A stretch of 64,000 nucleotides of DNA, taken from Neoarius graeffei (taxonomy: Eukaryota; Chordata; Actinopteri; Siluriformes; Ariidae). Below the pieces are notes generated by a model. The model worked only from the letters and a program-made list of their open reading frames with translations. It was not told where the DNA came from and made no database searches. Positions 10,951 to 25,100 of this stretch are shown one piece after another. Within the stretch, counting starts at the first letter, position 1. Each line of letters begins with the position of its first letter. Position numbers and translations under genes: made by a program. Location of the stretch: contig NC_083571.1 of assembly GCF_027579695.1 (NCBI RefSeq), positions 39,803,943-39,867,942 on the forward strand, given 5' to 3'.

Positions 10951-12020
10951 GTGTTTGTGTAGTTTTAGTATTAGTATGAGCTTAGTGTTGGTGTAATGGT
11001 GTAGTGTTTGCTGATGTTAATGTAGGTGTGGTGTCAGTAGTAGTGTTAAAGTTAGTATAGTGTTAGTTTTGTTGGTGAAAGTGATTGTATAATAGTGGTG
11101 TTAGTGTAGTGTTAGTGTGAGGTTAGTGTTGGTGTGATGTAGTGTTAATGCTGATGTAGTACTAGTGGGTTTCTAGTGTTACTTTGGGTGCTGTGTTGGT
11201 GTTATTGATGGTGTAGTGTTGGTATAATGTTACCATTAGTAATGTTAGTGTAAGTGTTAAGGTTAGTGTAGTGTTAGTATGAATTCAGTTGATGTGAGGG
11301 GTAATGTTAGGAGTAATGTTGGTGTAGTATTAGTTAGTGTAACATTAGTGTAAGGTTCGTGTAGTGTTGAGGTAGTGAAGTGAGGTTAGTGTGAGTATGA
11401 AGTTAGTGCGAGGTGTAGTGTTAATATAAGTGTTGGTGTGGTGGTGTAGTTAGTGTTGACGAAGTCTTAATGTTATAGTAATAATTTGTGTTGATGTAGT
11501 GTTGAGGTTAGTGAAGCGCTGATGGTGGTGGTGTGTTAAAGTTAGTGTAGTGTTAATGTAGGTGTGGTGTCAGTAGTAGCGTTAAAGTTAGTATAGTGTT
11601 AGTTTTGTTGGTGAAAGTGATTGTATAATAGTGGTGTTAGTGTAGTGTTAGTGTGAGGTTAGTGTTGGTGTGATGTAGTGTTAATGCTGATGTAGTACTA
11701 GTGGTTTTCTAGTGTTACTTTGGGTGTTGAGTTGGTGTCATTGATGGTGTAGTGTTGGTGTAATGTTACCATTAGTAATGTTAGTGTTGGTGTCGTGTTA
11801 GTGTTAAGGTTAGTGTAGTGTTAGTATGAATTCAGTTGATGTGAGGGGTAATGTTAGTAGTAGTGTTGGTGTAGTATTAGTTAGTGTAACATTAGTGTAA
11901 TGTAGTGTTGAGGTTAGTGAAGTGCTGATGGTGGTGGTGTGTTAAAGTTAGTGTAGTGTTAATGTAGGTGTGGTGTCAGTAGTGGTGGTGTAGTGTTAAT
12001 GTTGGTATAGAGTTTATATT
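10950..12020 (+). repeat. GT-rich degenerate minisatellite
   Basis: About 1.07 kb built from variants of GTTAGTGTAGTGTTAG, almost free of C on the plus strand. A block starting near 11018 (TTAATGTAGGTGTGGTG) is repeated near 11550 and again in part near 11961. This gives a higher-order period of about 530 bp, followed by a shorter one. It lies between the two convergent gene ends. Confidence 0.9.
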
Positions 12021-12478
12021 AAACAAGGTTAATTAAATGATTAGTGCTAATCGAGGTCTTGACAAATCACCTCTTACAGGAAGTAGATTTGTTTGTGTGT
12101 GTGTGTGTGTGTGTGAGATGAGCAGAACATTATAGGAAGACTTTTTAGACAACTGCTGTAACCATGACAACCAGGTAACATCTTTCGTGTGATGATGAAC
12201 AGTGAGTCTGACCTGCAGCCCACAAGTCTGCATGCCCCACCCACTGTAAATGCCACCTCAGCACATAAAGTTTATCCTCCTTCCCCTCCCCTCCTCTCTT
12301 TTTCTCTGTGCCTCTGTGATTGGCTGACAGACAGTCATGCAGCAGAAACATGTAGTTCCTCATCTGTCCAGCAAAAGCGGTGTATGTAGGTTTCACTGTG
12401 TGTAGTTGTCACCTCCAGCCCGTGGCCTCTACATGCACACACCAAGAGAACCATGTGTTTTGTGTGTGTTTGTGTGCA
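12021..12478 (-). other. ppp2r2c: ppp2r2c 3' untranslated region
   Basis: The sequence downstream of the ppp2r2c stop on the minus strand. It holds a (TG)n microsatellite at 12090-12117. I see no canonical AATAAA on the minus strand before the minisatellite begins, so the polyadenylation site is unassigned. Confidence 0.5.
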
Positions 12479-12770
12479 TCACTGCTTCTCTGGGGTTACT
12501 CTGTCCTGGAAGATGTAAAGGTTGTTGGAGGCAGCGATGGCAATAATATTCTCAGTGGGGTGCCATGCCATGTGCAGGATCTTTTTGCGGAAGTCCAGGC
12601 TGTCCACTCCTACGTCTCCACGGCGACGACGCCCCCCGGTGTACACACGCCGTGTCCGCAGCACTGCACGAGGTTTACTGCTTTCACGCCAAGCCTCAAG
12701 TGTCACGCCCCGCCCTGAGTCCCGGTCAAACATACGGAAAAAACTGTTATATGCTCCGGTCATGATCACA
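12479..12770 (-). CDS. ppp2r2c: ppp2r2c exon 9 (stop-containing)
   Basis: Residues 351-447. The acceptor CTCTCAG precedes the exon. It encodes [17 protein letters not shown], the KRRR-like GGRRRRGD stretch, and ends [14 protein letters not shown] then TGA. Confidence 0.96.
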
Positions 12771-13007
12771 CTGAGAGACAGAGAGACAGACAAACAGAGA
12801 GAGACAGACATCAAACAAAATTCAACTTCAGACCAAATTCAGTGACAGATTCTGGCCTATATTCATAGACTTCAGTCCAAATGTTAGAACAGTGTTTACT
12901 CTGGAAACGTTACCTGTCTGTGCTGTTCCACACACACTCGAACTTGTCAAAGATGCAGTCATTCTCATAGAGTGAGCAGAGTTTACTGCGCAGGTACTCA
13001 TGAACCT

Positions 13008-13064
<57 letters not shown>

Positions 13065-16000
13065 TAAGTTCACAGCTGTGTCTGGCATTATAATACCAGA
13101 TAATATAATCAGTGTAATGCAATTCACTGAGGACACTGTATCTATCACCTGGTGTGTGTTTAGTGAAGATAGTGTCTCACCTGGTATGAATTTGGTGGGG
13201 ACACTGTCTAAACTACTGTGAGGAGTCTATCAGCTGGAGTGTGTAGTGAGCACACTATCTCACCTGGTATGTCTCTACTGGTCCTTTCTCCATGTTTAGG
13301 TCCCACACCTTCACGGTGAGGTAGTCTCGTGTTAGCAGATAACGTCCACTGTGGCTGAACTTCACATCAGAGACAGAGGAAATTATCTCAGAGAAGAACG
13401 AGCGGTTCCCTGGATCTTCAGGCTCTTCAAAAGCTGGACAGAGAAATATAAATTCAGTCAAACCCCAAAACTCAAATGATATCCTCTCATCCTGCAGATC
13501 TCTACTCCTGTAGATATACAGTGGTGCTTGAAAGTTTGTGAACCCTTTAGAATTTTCTATATTTCTGCATAAATATGACCTAAAACATCATCAGATTTTC
13601 ACACAAGTCCTAAAAGTAGATAAAGAGAACCCAGTTAAATAAATGAGACAAAAATATTATACTTGGTCATTTATTTATGGAGGAAAATGATCCAATATTG
13701 CATATCTGTGAGTGGCAAAAGTATGTGAACCTTTGCTTTCAGTATCTGGTGTGAGCCCCTTGTGCAGCAATAACTGCAACTAAACGTTTCCGGTAACTGT
13801 TGATCAGTCCTGCACACCAGCTTGGAGGAACTTTAGCCCATTCCTCCGTACAGAACAGCTTCAACTCTGGGATGTTGGTGGGTTTCCTCACATGAACTGC
13901 TTGCTTCAGGTCCTTCCACAACATTTCGATTGGATTAAGGTCAGGACTTTGACTTGGCCATTCCAAAACATTAACTTTATTCTTCTTTAACCATTCTTTG
14001 GTAGAACAACTTGTGTGCTTAGGGCCATTGTCTTGCTGCATGACCCACCTTCTCTTGAGATTCAGTTCATGGACAGATGACCTGACATTTTCCTTTAGCA
14101 TTCGCTGGTATAATTCAGAATTCATTGTTCCATCAGTGATGGCAAGCCGCCCTGGCCCAGATGCAGCAAAACAGGCCCAAGCCATGATACTACCACCACC
14201 ATGTTTCACAGATGGGATACGGTTCTTATGCTGGAATGCAGTGTTTTCCTTTCTCCAAACATAACGCTTTTCATTTAAACCAAAAAGTTCTATTTTGGTC
14301 TCATCTGTCTACAAAACATTTTTCCAAAAGCTTTCTGGCTTGTCCGCGTGATCTTTAGCAAACCGCAGATGAGCAGCAATGTTCTTTTTGGAGAGCAGTG
14401 GCTTTCTCCTTGCAATCCTGCTATGCACACCACTGTTGTTCAGTGTTCTCCTGATGGTGGACTCATGAACATTAACATTAGCCAATGTGAGAGAGGCCTT
14501 CAGTTGCTTAGAAGTTACCCTGGGGTCCTGTGTGACCTCGCCGACTATTACACGCCTTGCTCTTGCAGTGATCTTTGTTGGTCAACCACTCCTGGGGAGG
14601 GTAACAATGGTCTTGAATTTCCTCCATTTGTACACAGTCTGTCTGACTGTGGATTGGTGGAGTCCAAACTCTTTAGAGATGGTTTTGTAACCTTTTCCAG
14701 CCTGATGAGCATCAACAACACTTTTTCTGAGGTCCAGAGAAATCTCCTTTGTTCGTGCCATGATACACTTCCACAAACATGTGTTGTGAATAGATCCCTG
14801 TTCTTTAAATAAAACAGGGTGCCCACTCACACCTGATTGTCATCCCATTGATTGAAAACACCTGACTCTAATTTCACCTTCAAATTAACTGCTAATCCTA
14901 GAGGTTCACATAATTTTTCCACTCACAGATATGTAATATTGGATCATTTTCCTCAATAAATAAATGACCGAGTATAATATTTTGTCTCATTTGTTTAACT
15001 GGGTTCTCTTTATCTACTTTTACGTAGGACTTGTGTGAAAATCTGATGGTTTAGGTCATATTTATGCAGAAATATAGAAAATTCTAAAGGGTTCACAAAC
15101 TTTCAAGCACCACTGTATATTTTTAAATGTAAATGTGGTTTCTTATTCTGCCACATTAAACACAAAACATTATTGTGTCAATAATTTTTCCTGAACACAG
15201 AGTTTGAGTGAAAATATTAACACTCTGCAATTCTGGCGCCTAATGTTTTGGCCTGTCAGCCTACCCATAATACACTGCTACATTTTCATCATGTGATAAG
15301 ATACTTCATGGCTGGAATGAAAAATGCTGTGAGTGCTATATATGCATGTTTACACTCAGAGCTCCATTCTGATTGGCTGTTTCGAGCTTTCAGTGTCTGT
15401 TACTCAGTTGTGTGCTCTTATCTGAGGTGTTGTGTGTGTGTGTGTGTGTGTGTGTGTTCACTCTTGGCATGTGTATCACACAGGGCAGATGTCCTCATGT
15501 CACACAGGCGGATTGTTCCTTTACTACTGCTGTAGATGAACAGGTGACAGTGTTGCGGGTGGAACTCGGCTGCTGTGATCACTTCTGTCAGATCCTCCAT
15601 GTTCACTGGTTTAATATCCACAATGTCTCATCATAGAGTAAAAGACCATACATCAGGAAAGCAGGCTAATACTTAGTTAATGTAGTTAATACAGCTGAAC
15701 ATAAAGCTCATCTCATCTCATTATCTCTAGCCGCTTTATCCTGTTCTACAGGGTCGCAGGCAGGCTGGAGCCTATCCCAGCTGACTACGGGCGAAAGGCG
15801 GGGTACACCCTGGACAAGTCGCCAGGTCATCACAGGGCTGACACATAGACACACAACCATTCACACTCACATTCACACCTACGGTCAATTTAGAGTCACC
15901 AGTTAACCTAACCTGAATGTCTTTGGACTGTGGGGGAAACCGGAGCACCCGGAGGAAACCCACGCGGACACGGGGAGAACATGCAAACTCCGCACAGAAA

Positions 16001-16123
16001 GGCCCTCGCCGGCCACGGGGCTCGAACCCAGACCTTCTTGCTGTGAGGCGACAGTGCTAACCACTACACCACCGTGCCGCCCCTCAGTACACTAAATGTT
16101 AAACTAATTGAATTACAGTGCTA

Positions 16124-16179
<56 letters not shown>

Positions 16180-19100
16180 GGATACTAAAGCTGCGATCAG
16201 TGATGTCCAGGTGCCACATGTTGATTCTGAGGTCATCAGCTGACAGGTACGTTTCTCCATCACTGTTCACTGATATGGAATTGATGTGGTAGGTGTGGCC
16301 ATTTGCAAAGATCCGCCTTGGGCGCACCTCTACCATCAAATCAGTGGGCTTCAGTACTGGGACCTTCAGGACCAGAGGAATTGATTACAGAATGTGTAGA
16401 AGCAGTGTTAGCATTGACAATAAGCAGAAAAGTAGAATTATAATGCCTAAGTAATGCAACATAAACATGTTTACTATCGACAATGTCACAGCCATGAGCA
16501 TGTCATTAACTCCAAACACGCAGCACAGAGTGTGGGTTACTGTTACAGGTGACTCACAGAAGCCCAGAAACATATTATGCATGATTTTGTACTTTTACTC
16601 TATAATAATAATGGAGAGGAAATAAGACAGATAGAAGAGGAAGGATATAAGTATTTGGGATTTTGGAATGAGAAGATTAAAGAGCGAGTGAGCGATGAAA
16701 GAAATGTTTATAAAGGAGTATAAGCAATGGGTTTGATTAGTCTTAAGATCAAAACTGAATGGAAAAACAAGTTCATGGCAGTTAACACTTGGGCTATATC
16801 ACTTTTACGATATGAAGCAGGAGTGATAAAATGGAACAAAGATGAGTTGGTAGAGTTAGGCAGAAAAGATCAGAAAATTGCTGACTATGCATGGAACGCT
16901 AAATCCTAACAGCAATGTTAATAGATTGTATTTGCCTCGAGAGAAAGGTGGGAGAGGATTGATAGGTTGCGAAAGGTGTACTGGAGCAGAAGAAAATAAT
17001 TTGGGGTACTAGTTGAAGAATGTCACTGAACCTCTGTTACAGGTAGTGAGAGAAGCTGACGTCCTTGAAACTGAGTCTTGCTTTGAAAAAGAAGTATTAA
17101 AGAAAATTAATGTAGAAGCATGCATAAAAGATTGGATGGAGAAAGCTGCATGGGCAATTTTTGAGAGACTTGGTGGAAGACGCTGATGTGAAGGCAATGT
17201 GGGTGTAGTTAAAATATGCCGGATTGAAACCAGAAACTGAAGCTCAGATCTGTGCTGCCCAAGAACAGGCTTTATGAACCAACTACGTTAAGTTCCACGT
17301 GGATAAAACATCAGTGACTCCTAATTGCAGAATGTGTAATGAGAGGGGTGAACCAGTGTGGAATGTAGTGAGAGAATGCAGTAAGTTGACGCAGCATGAA
17401 TACAAAAGAAGACATGATAATGTGGCGAAAACTATTCACTGGGAACTATGTGGGCTTTATCATGTGGATAGATGTGAAAAGTGGTATGAACACAAGGCAG
17501 ATGGAGTTGTGGAGACAGAGAGTGTCAAGTTACTTTGGGACTTCAATATACAGTGTGACAAGTGATTGAACATCGTAGACCTGATATAGTAGTTGCAAAC
17601 AAAAAAGAAGAGACTTGCCAGATTATTGACATAGCTATCCCAGGAGATAAGAGGGTGGGCAAGAAAGAGCAAGAGAAGATTGACAACTATGATGAGCTGA
17701 AGCAGGAAATATTAAGAATATGGCCTATGAAAAAGGTTAAAATTATCCCAGTCATTGTTGGAGCCTTATGTACTGTCTCAAAAAAATCTGAGGAAATGGA
17801 TTGAATGACTGGATCTCAAGACGAAGATCCATCTTATTAAAAAAAAAAACCCTGCCTTGTTAGCTACTGGTATATCATGAGTTCTGAGAAGGGTCACACA
17901 GACCTAGAGACATTGCCAGAGTACGGATCAGTCTATGAAACTTGGGTACTGGTTGTATGCAGCTTTCATAGAATATAATATGTCTGGGTTTAGGTCATCA
18001 CTGAGACTTTTTACTCAAATAATAATAATAATAATAATAATAATGCATTTTATTTATAGGAGCCTTTCAAGGCACTCAAGGACACCTTACCATACACAAT
18101 AAAAATCAACATACAAAGGCTAAAATGCAAAAATAAAATTGCAAACGTTATTAGCACTGAAGTTAGATAGAATAGGCAAGTTTGAAAAGGTGTGTCTTAA
18201 GGCGGGTTTTGAAGGGTAGAAGAGTTTCAATATTACAAATTTCATGAGGGAGACAGTTCCAGAGGTGAGGGGCGGCACGACTGAAAGCTCTAAACCCCAT
18301 GGTTTTCAAACAAGCTGGAGGTATAGCGAGATTGATGGAAGAAGATCTCAGAGTATGAGAAGGTGTACAGATGTGAAGTAAGTCAGAGAGTGCCATGGCC
18401 CAGAGGCCACAGGTGCTGATTAGACCAAATTAGCAGCTACCAAAATTCAGATAAGAACTGAGGCATACCTGATGAATGGGAATTTGAGGTGAACTGGCAA
18501 GAAACAGGTACAGCAACACAGTCTGAAATATCCTGGCCAGTTCCAAGGGCGGCACGGTGGTGTAGTGGTTAGCGCTGTCGCCTCACAGCAAGAAGGTCCT
18601 GGGTTCGAGCCCCGTGGCCGGCGAGGGCCTTTCTGTGCGGAGTTTGCATGTTCTCCCCGTGTCCGCGTGGGTTTCCTCCGGGTGCTCCGGTTTCCCCCAC
18701 AGTCCAAAGACATGCAGGTTAGGTTAACTGGTGACTCTAAATTGACCGTAGGTGTGAATGTGAGTGTGAATGGTTGTCTGTGTCTATGTGTCAGCCCTGT
18801 GATGACCTGGCGACTTGTCCAGGGTGTACCCCGCCTTTCGCCCGTAGTCAGCTGGGATAGGCTCCAGCTTGCCTGCGACCCTGTAGAAGGATAAAGCGGC
18901 TAGAGATGATGAGATGAGATGAGTTCCAAGGGCAGCAGAGTGGGCACAGTATAACAGTTACAATAATCCCAGGAGAAATCTGAGAAAAGCCAACAAAAAA
19001 CAACCCCAGAAAAAAACAGAGTCCTGAGTCAAAGTCCCAGTTAAAAAATTCCAAAATACAGCAGGCAAAAATCATAATCCAAAAATGTAATCCAAGTCAG

Positions 19101-22100
19101 GAAACCAGGGAAGGACAGCAGAAGGAAAAAAACAAACTAGACCGTGAACTTGACTAAACATAACGGCGAGCATTTATCCACATTGTGTAATACTCCTCAT
19201 AGTGTTTATATAGAGTGGCTAACTGCAAATGTGTAGCATGTATGCTAATGCAGCATGGGGAGAATGGAGAAAACAGGGAGAGGAGCACAAAGGTGCAGGT
19301 CAGGATTTGAAAGTTCCGGGCTGGATCCTGACAGTAAACCCCCCTTTATGGATGCCTCTGGGTGTCCCAAACAGAACTCCCAGGTTCTTGTGGTAAAAAT
19401 CCATGATGAGTGCAGGGTTGAGGATGAAACGTGCTGGCACCCAACACCTCTCCTCTGGGCCGTAACCCTCCCAGTCGACCAGATACTGTACCCCCCCCAA
19501 CCTCGTCGATGGGCCTTTAGTAGTTTCCTGACTGTGTAGTCCTCACCTCTGTTGATGATCCTGGGAGAGGGAGAGCTTTGAAAGGAGGGAGAGAAGGGGC
19601 TAGAGACTAGGGGTCTTCGTTGGGAGACATGAAAATATGGGTGGAGATGCCACATAGACTTGGGCAATGACAATCTCACAGCTGTGGGGTTAATTACCTT
19701 AGAAATAGGAAAGGGACCAACAAACCTGGGGGCCAGCTTATGGGAAGGAACCTTGAGAGGGAGATTGGCCATGGACAACATGAACCTTTGTCCTAGGTGG
19801 TAAACAGGAGCCCACTTGTGATGTCAATTTGCCATCCTTTTGTATGCATAATTAGAGCATAAGAGGTGATGTCTGGCATGTGCCCAAACTCTGTGACAGC
19901 ATTGGATGAAGGCTTGGCCCAAAGGGACAGATGCCGCCTCCTCCTCCTGTTCATGGAAAAGAGGGGGCTGGTAGCCGAGGCAACACTGGAAGGGGGACAA
20001 CCCATTGGATGATGAGGGAAGGTTGTTGTGGGCATGGGCGCCGCCAGGGGGGGAAAGGTTAGAACAATTCTAGGGGCCCAGCACTGCCATGGGGCCCTTT
20101 AAAGGGCTGATAATATGCTTTTAATGATTTTAATAAGACTTTTGAAATAACAACAATGCAATATTCCATCTGGTAAAATGAGCTAATTGAACAAGGTTGT
20201 CTATTTCTTGAGTTCTTCAACATATTGTCATTTAACCCTCCCCCTTTTGCGAAATGGTACGGTCCAGTTCTGGTAGAAGCGCGATGCGTTAAATCTGTGT
20301 GCTGATCAGTGCAACGCTACTGTGTACTGCTGTGTCGCGGTGCAGCAGCCAGCCAGCCAGCAGTGGAGTGCGTACAGTCTATGATCACTAAATATGAAGA
20401 GTGGCTGTCAAAAACGTAAAGAAAGGCAGTTGAAAGCTGAGAGGGACCGGAGAGGCAGGCAACTGGTCACTCAGTTTTTCCCAAAGAAAGGTAGCTATCG
20501 CTCACATGTGTGTTCAAAATATTAGCGAATGGTAAATGAACAGTATGAACGTGGTTGGATTAGCCTATCAAGAGAACACTTTTACAGTTTGTACAGTGAC
20601 ATTTTTTCCATTTTAATAACTGAACTGACTTGTGTGATAAACAAGATGAAATATTATGTTATGCTGGTGCTAATAACTAGTGCTAATAACCAGTTTCATA
20701 ACTAATGGGGTGCCCTAAATATGCACAGATTCAGCCTCAGGAGGACCTCCGCCCTACCAAACCACTGAACCCCCCTTTGGAGAAGGAGGTAAGCAGCAAT
20801 ACAACCCATAAATGCTTTAGGATTGCTACTTTTGTTGAAAGTTGGGGGGCCCAAAATTCTAATCTTTCATGGGGCCCAAAATTTCTGGTGGTGCCCCTGG
20901 TTGTGGGCATATTCAATCGAAAGAACTGCCTGGCTCCAGGAGGAAGAATCACCGGACATTAGGCATTGTAGGGTGACCTCTAACTTCTGATTGGTATGCT
21001 CTGTCTGCCCATTAGTCTGGGGGTGGTAACCTGAGGAGAGGCTGGGAGTGGCCCCAATGAGCTTGCAGATTTCCTTCCAGAAGTAAGCAGAGAACTGAAG
21101 GCCTCTGTCAGACACAATATCCATAAGGCAGACCATGAATCCAGAACACATGGTCAGAAAACAGTTCTGCCATCTCCTTAACTGAAGGCAGCCTGGGGAG
21201 GGGAATGAAGTGAGCAGCCTTAGAGAAGCGATCAACAATCGTCATGAGGTAGGTGTTACCCTTGGACCTGGGGAGGCTGGTGACAAAATCCACCACACTG
21301 TGGGACCAAGGAGAACAAGGTATAAGTAAGGGTCTTAATAATCCAGCAGCAGGTTTGTTGCTTGTTTTGTTTCTGGAACAGATGTGACAGGTTGCTACAA
21401 AGGTCCTAATGTCCCACCACATTGTAGGCTACCAGAGGCATTGTCCGAGGACAGCGAGGATCTGGGCTGCCTCAGGGTGACAGGCTAGGAGGGAGCTATG
21501 CCCCCTTGAAGCACCTGGGAGCACACACAAGGAAGCACATAAAGACAGTTGGGTGGGCCATTACCTTGTCCCGGATCACTGGGTAGGGCATTTTGGACAG
21601 CAGGTTCTATGCTGAGCTGGGCAGCAGCCATGAGACAATGGACAGGCAGGATGGGCTCGGCAGTGCCTTGCTGAGAGTCCAGAGAAAACTGCCTGGAGAG
21701 AGCATTTGGCTTGACATTCTTAGAGCCTGGTCTTAAAGAGAGCACAAAGTTAAAGTGGGAGAAAAACAATGACCATCTGGCTTGATGTGCATTAAGGCAC
21801 TTGACAGACTTGTACTCAAGATTCTTATGGTCTGTCCGTATGATGAATGGAATCTCAGTCCATTCCAAGCAATGACTCCACTCTTCCAGGGTCAGCTTGA
21901 TAGCTAGCAGTTCTTGATCCCCAATGCCATAGTTGCGTTCAGCTGGAGTCATGCAATGAGAAAAGAATGCACATGGGTGCACCTTCTTATCCTTGGCTAA
22001 CCTCTGGGACAGGACAGCCCCAATGCCCATGTCTGAGGCATCTATTTTGAAGATGAACTGAAAGGCAGGGTCAGGGATGATGAGAACTGGCACCATGGAG

Positions 22101-25100
22101 AATCTGCTCTTCAGAGAAGATAAGGCATTCTCAGCATGGTTGATCCACAAGAAGGTGTGCTTGGAAGATGTGAGTTCAGTCAGGGGAGGTTCCTGATAAA
22201 CCTCCAATAAAAGTTGGCAAACCTCAAAAAGCACTACAATTCTTTGTGGGAAGAAAGAACAGGCCACTCAGAGACCGCCTTGACCTTGTTGGGGTCCATT
22301 TGGACAATCCCAGGGGAAATCACAAAACCTGAAGGACACAGTGCGCTTGTGGAATCCACACTTCTCAGCTTAGGTGAAGAGATGGTTCTCTAGGAGTTGT
22401 TGCAGGACCTGTCTGACATGGAACCAATGGATCTCCACGGTGGGGGAGAAGATGAGAATATCATTGCGATAAACAAAGGCAAACTGGTTAATAAAGTTTC
22501 ATAAGACATCATTGGTCAGGGCTTGGAAGACAGAGGGGGCATTAGTAAGTCCAAACGGAATAACTAGGTATTCATAGTGGCCAGTAGGAGTGTTAAATGC
22601 AGTCTTTCACTCATTTCCTTCTCTTATTCACACCAGGTGGTAGGCATTGTGGAGGTCTAACTTGGTAAAAAACTGAGCCCCCTGAAGTAACTTGAAGGCA
22701 ATGGACATGAGTGGTAAGGGATAGTGGTTCTTAACAATAGTAGCACTGAGTCCCCGATAGTCAATGCAAGGACTGAGGGACTTGTCTTTCTTCTCAACAA
22801 AACCTTGTCAAGTTACTTTGCCAAAAGTACCAAAAGGAACCTTGCTCCTCCTGGGAAGGACAATGGATGGATGATATCATCTGTTAGAGACAACTCAAGA
22901 CTGTGCTGAATGGAGAGCTCTGCTGAAGACTGTTAGTCATACACACATCTGATGTGTCAACTGACTGAAAACAGATAGTGAGTGAGTGTGAGTGATGACA
23001 AACAGTTAAAAGGGATAACACCAGAGCAGCAGAGAAGATCCAGAGTAAGACCTTTGGAGTCAGTTGGAAAATCTATGAATTACTGCCAACCAATAATGTC
23101 AAGGCATGATGTAAAATCTCTCGTAAGAGTGTTATTGACATCATCCATGAATACAGTGGTGCTTGAAAGTTTGTGAACCCTTTAGAATTTTCTATATTTA
23201 TGCATAAATATGACATAAAACATCAGATTTTCACACAAGTCTTAAAAGTAGACAAAGAGAACCCAGTTAAATAAATGAGACAAAAGATACTTGGTCATTT
23301 ATTTATTGAGGGAAATGATCCAATATTACATATCTGTGAGTGGCAAAAGTATGTGAACCTCTAGGATTAGAAGTTAATTTGAAGGTGAAATTAGAGTCAA
23401 GTGTTTTCAATCAATGGGATGACAATCAGGTGTGAGTGGGCACCCTGTTTTATTTAAAGAACAGGGATCTATCAAAGTCTAATCTTCACAACACATGTTT
23501 GTGGAAGTGTATCATGGCATGAACAAAGGAGATTCCTGAGGACCTCAGAAAAAGCGTTGTTGATGCTCATCAGGCTGGAAAAGGTTACAAAACCATCTCT
23601 AAAGAGTTTGGACTCCACCAATCCACAGTCAGACAGATTGTGTACAAATGGAGGAAATTCAAGACCATTGTTACCCTCCCCAGGGGTGGTCGACCAACAA
23701 AGATCACTCCAAGAGCAAGGCGTGTAATAGTCGGCGAGGTCACAAAGGACCCCAGGGTAACTTCTAAGCAACTGAAGGCCTCTCTCACATTGGCTAATGT
23801 TCATGAGTCCACCATTAGGAGAACACTGAACAACAATGGTGTGCATGGCAGGGTTGCAAGGAGAAAGCCACTGCTCTCCAAAAAGAACATTGCTGCTCAT
23901 CTGCAGTTTGCTAAAGATCATGTGGACAAGCCAGAAGGCTATTGGAAAAATGTTTTGTGGACGAATGAAACCAAAACAGAAGTTTTTGGTTTAAATGAGA
24001 AGCGTTATGTTTTGAGAAAGGAAAACACTGCATTCCAGCATAAGAACCTTATCCCATCTGTGAAACATGGTGGTAGTAGTATAATGGTTTGGGCCTGTTT
24101 TGCTGCATCTGGGTCAGGATGGGTTGCCATCATTGAATGAACAATGAATTCTGAATTATACCAGCAAATTCTAAAGGAAAATGTCAGGGCATCTGTCCAT
24201 GAACTGAATGTCAGGATAAGGTGGGTCATGCAGCAAGACAACGACCCTAAGTACGCAAGTCGTTCTTCCAAAGAATGGTGAAAGAAGAAGAAAGTTAATG
24301 TTTTGCAATGGCCAAGTCAAAGTCCTGACCTTAATCCAATCGAAATGTTGTGGAAGGACCTGATGCAAGCAGTTCATGTGAGGAAATCCACCAGCATCCC
24401 AGAGTTGAAGCTGTTCTGTATGGAGGAATGGGCTAAAATTTCTCCAAGCCGGTGTGCAGGACTGATCAACAGTTACCGGAAACGTTTAGTTGCAGTTATT
24501 GCTGCACAAGGGGGTCACACCAGATACTGAAAGCAAAGGTTCACATACTTTTGCCACTCACAGATATGTAATATTGGATCATGTTCTTAATAAATAAAGG
24601 ACCAAGTAAAATATTTTTGCCTCATTTGTTTAACTGGGTTTTCTTTATCTACTTTTATCACCAAATGATTATGCCCCCCTTGAACGTCTCTACCAGTGTA
24701 TCGATCAAATCAATAGCTGGATGTCACAAAATTTTCTTCAGCTGAACACAGATAAAACAGAAATAATTCTATTTGGAAAAAAAGATGAAAGACTCAGGAT
24801 TACCACTATTCTTGACACAAAAGGGATTAAAACTAAAGAAATGGTTAAAAATCTTGGTGTTTTCATTGACAGCGAGCTAAACTTTGACAGTCACATGAAA
24901 GCAATCACTAAAACGGCATTTTATCACCTAAAAAACATTTCCAAACTAAGAGGACTTATGTCAAAACATGATCTGGAAAAACTAATACATGCCTTCATCT
25001 CTAGTAGGGTTGATTACTGCAATGGCCTTTTCACAGGCCTGCCAAAAAAGACCATCAAACGACTTCAGCTGGTTCAAAATGCAGCGGCTAGGGTTCTCAC

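Noticed and set aside
12522..12845. Plus-strand frames over the ppp2r2c last exon
   Set aside because: Antisense of the conserved phosphatase subunit exon.
23472..23921. A 149-residue frame on the strand opposite to Tc1 transposase, repeated at 5283, 14348 and 37421
   Set aside because: Antisense shadow of the conserved transposase; its conservation is that of the coding strand.
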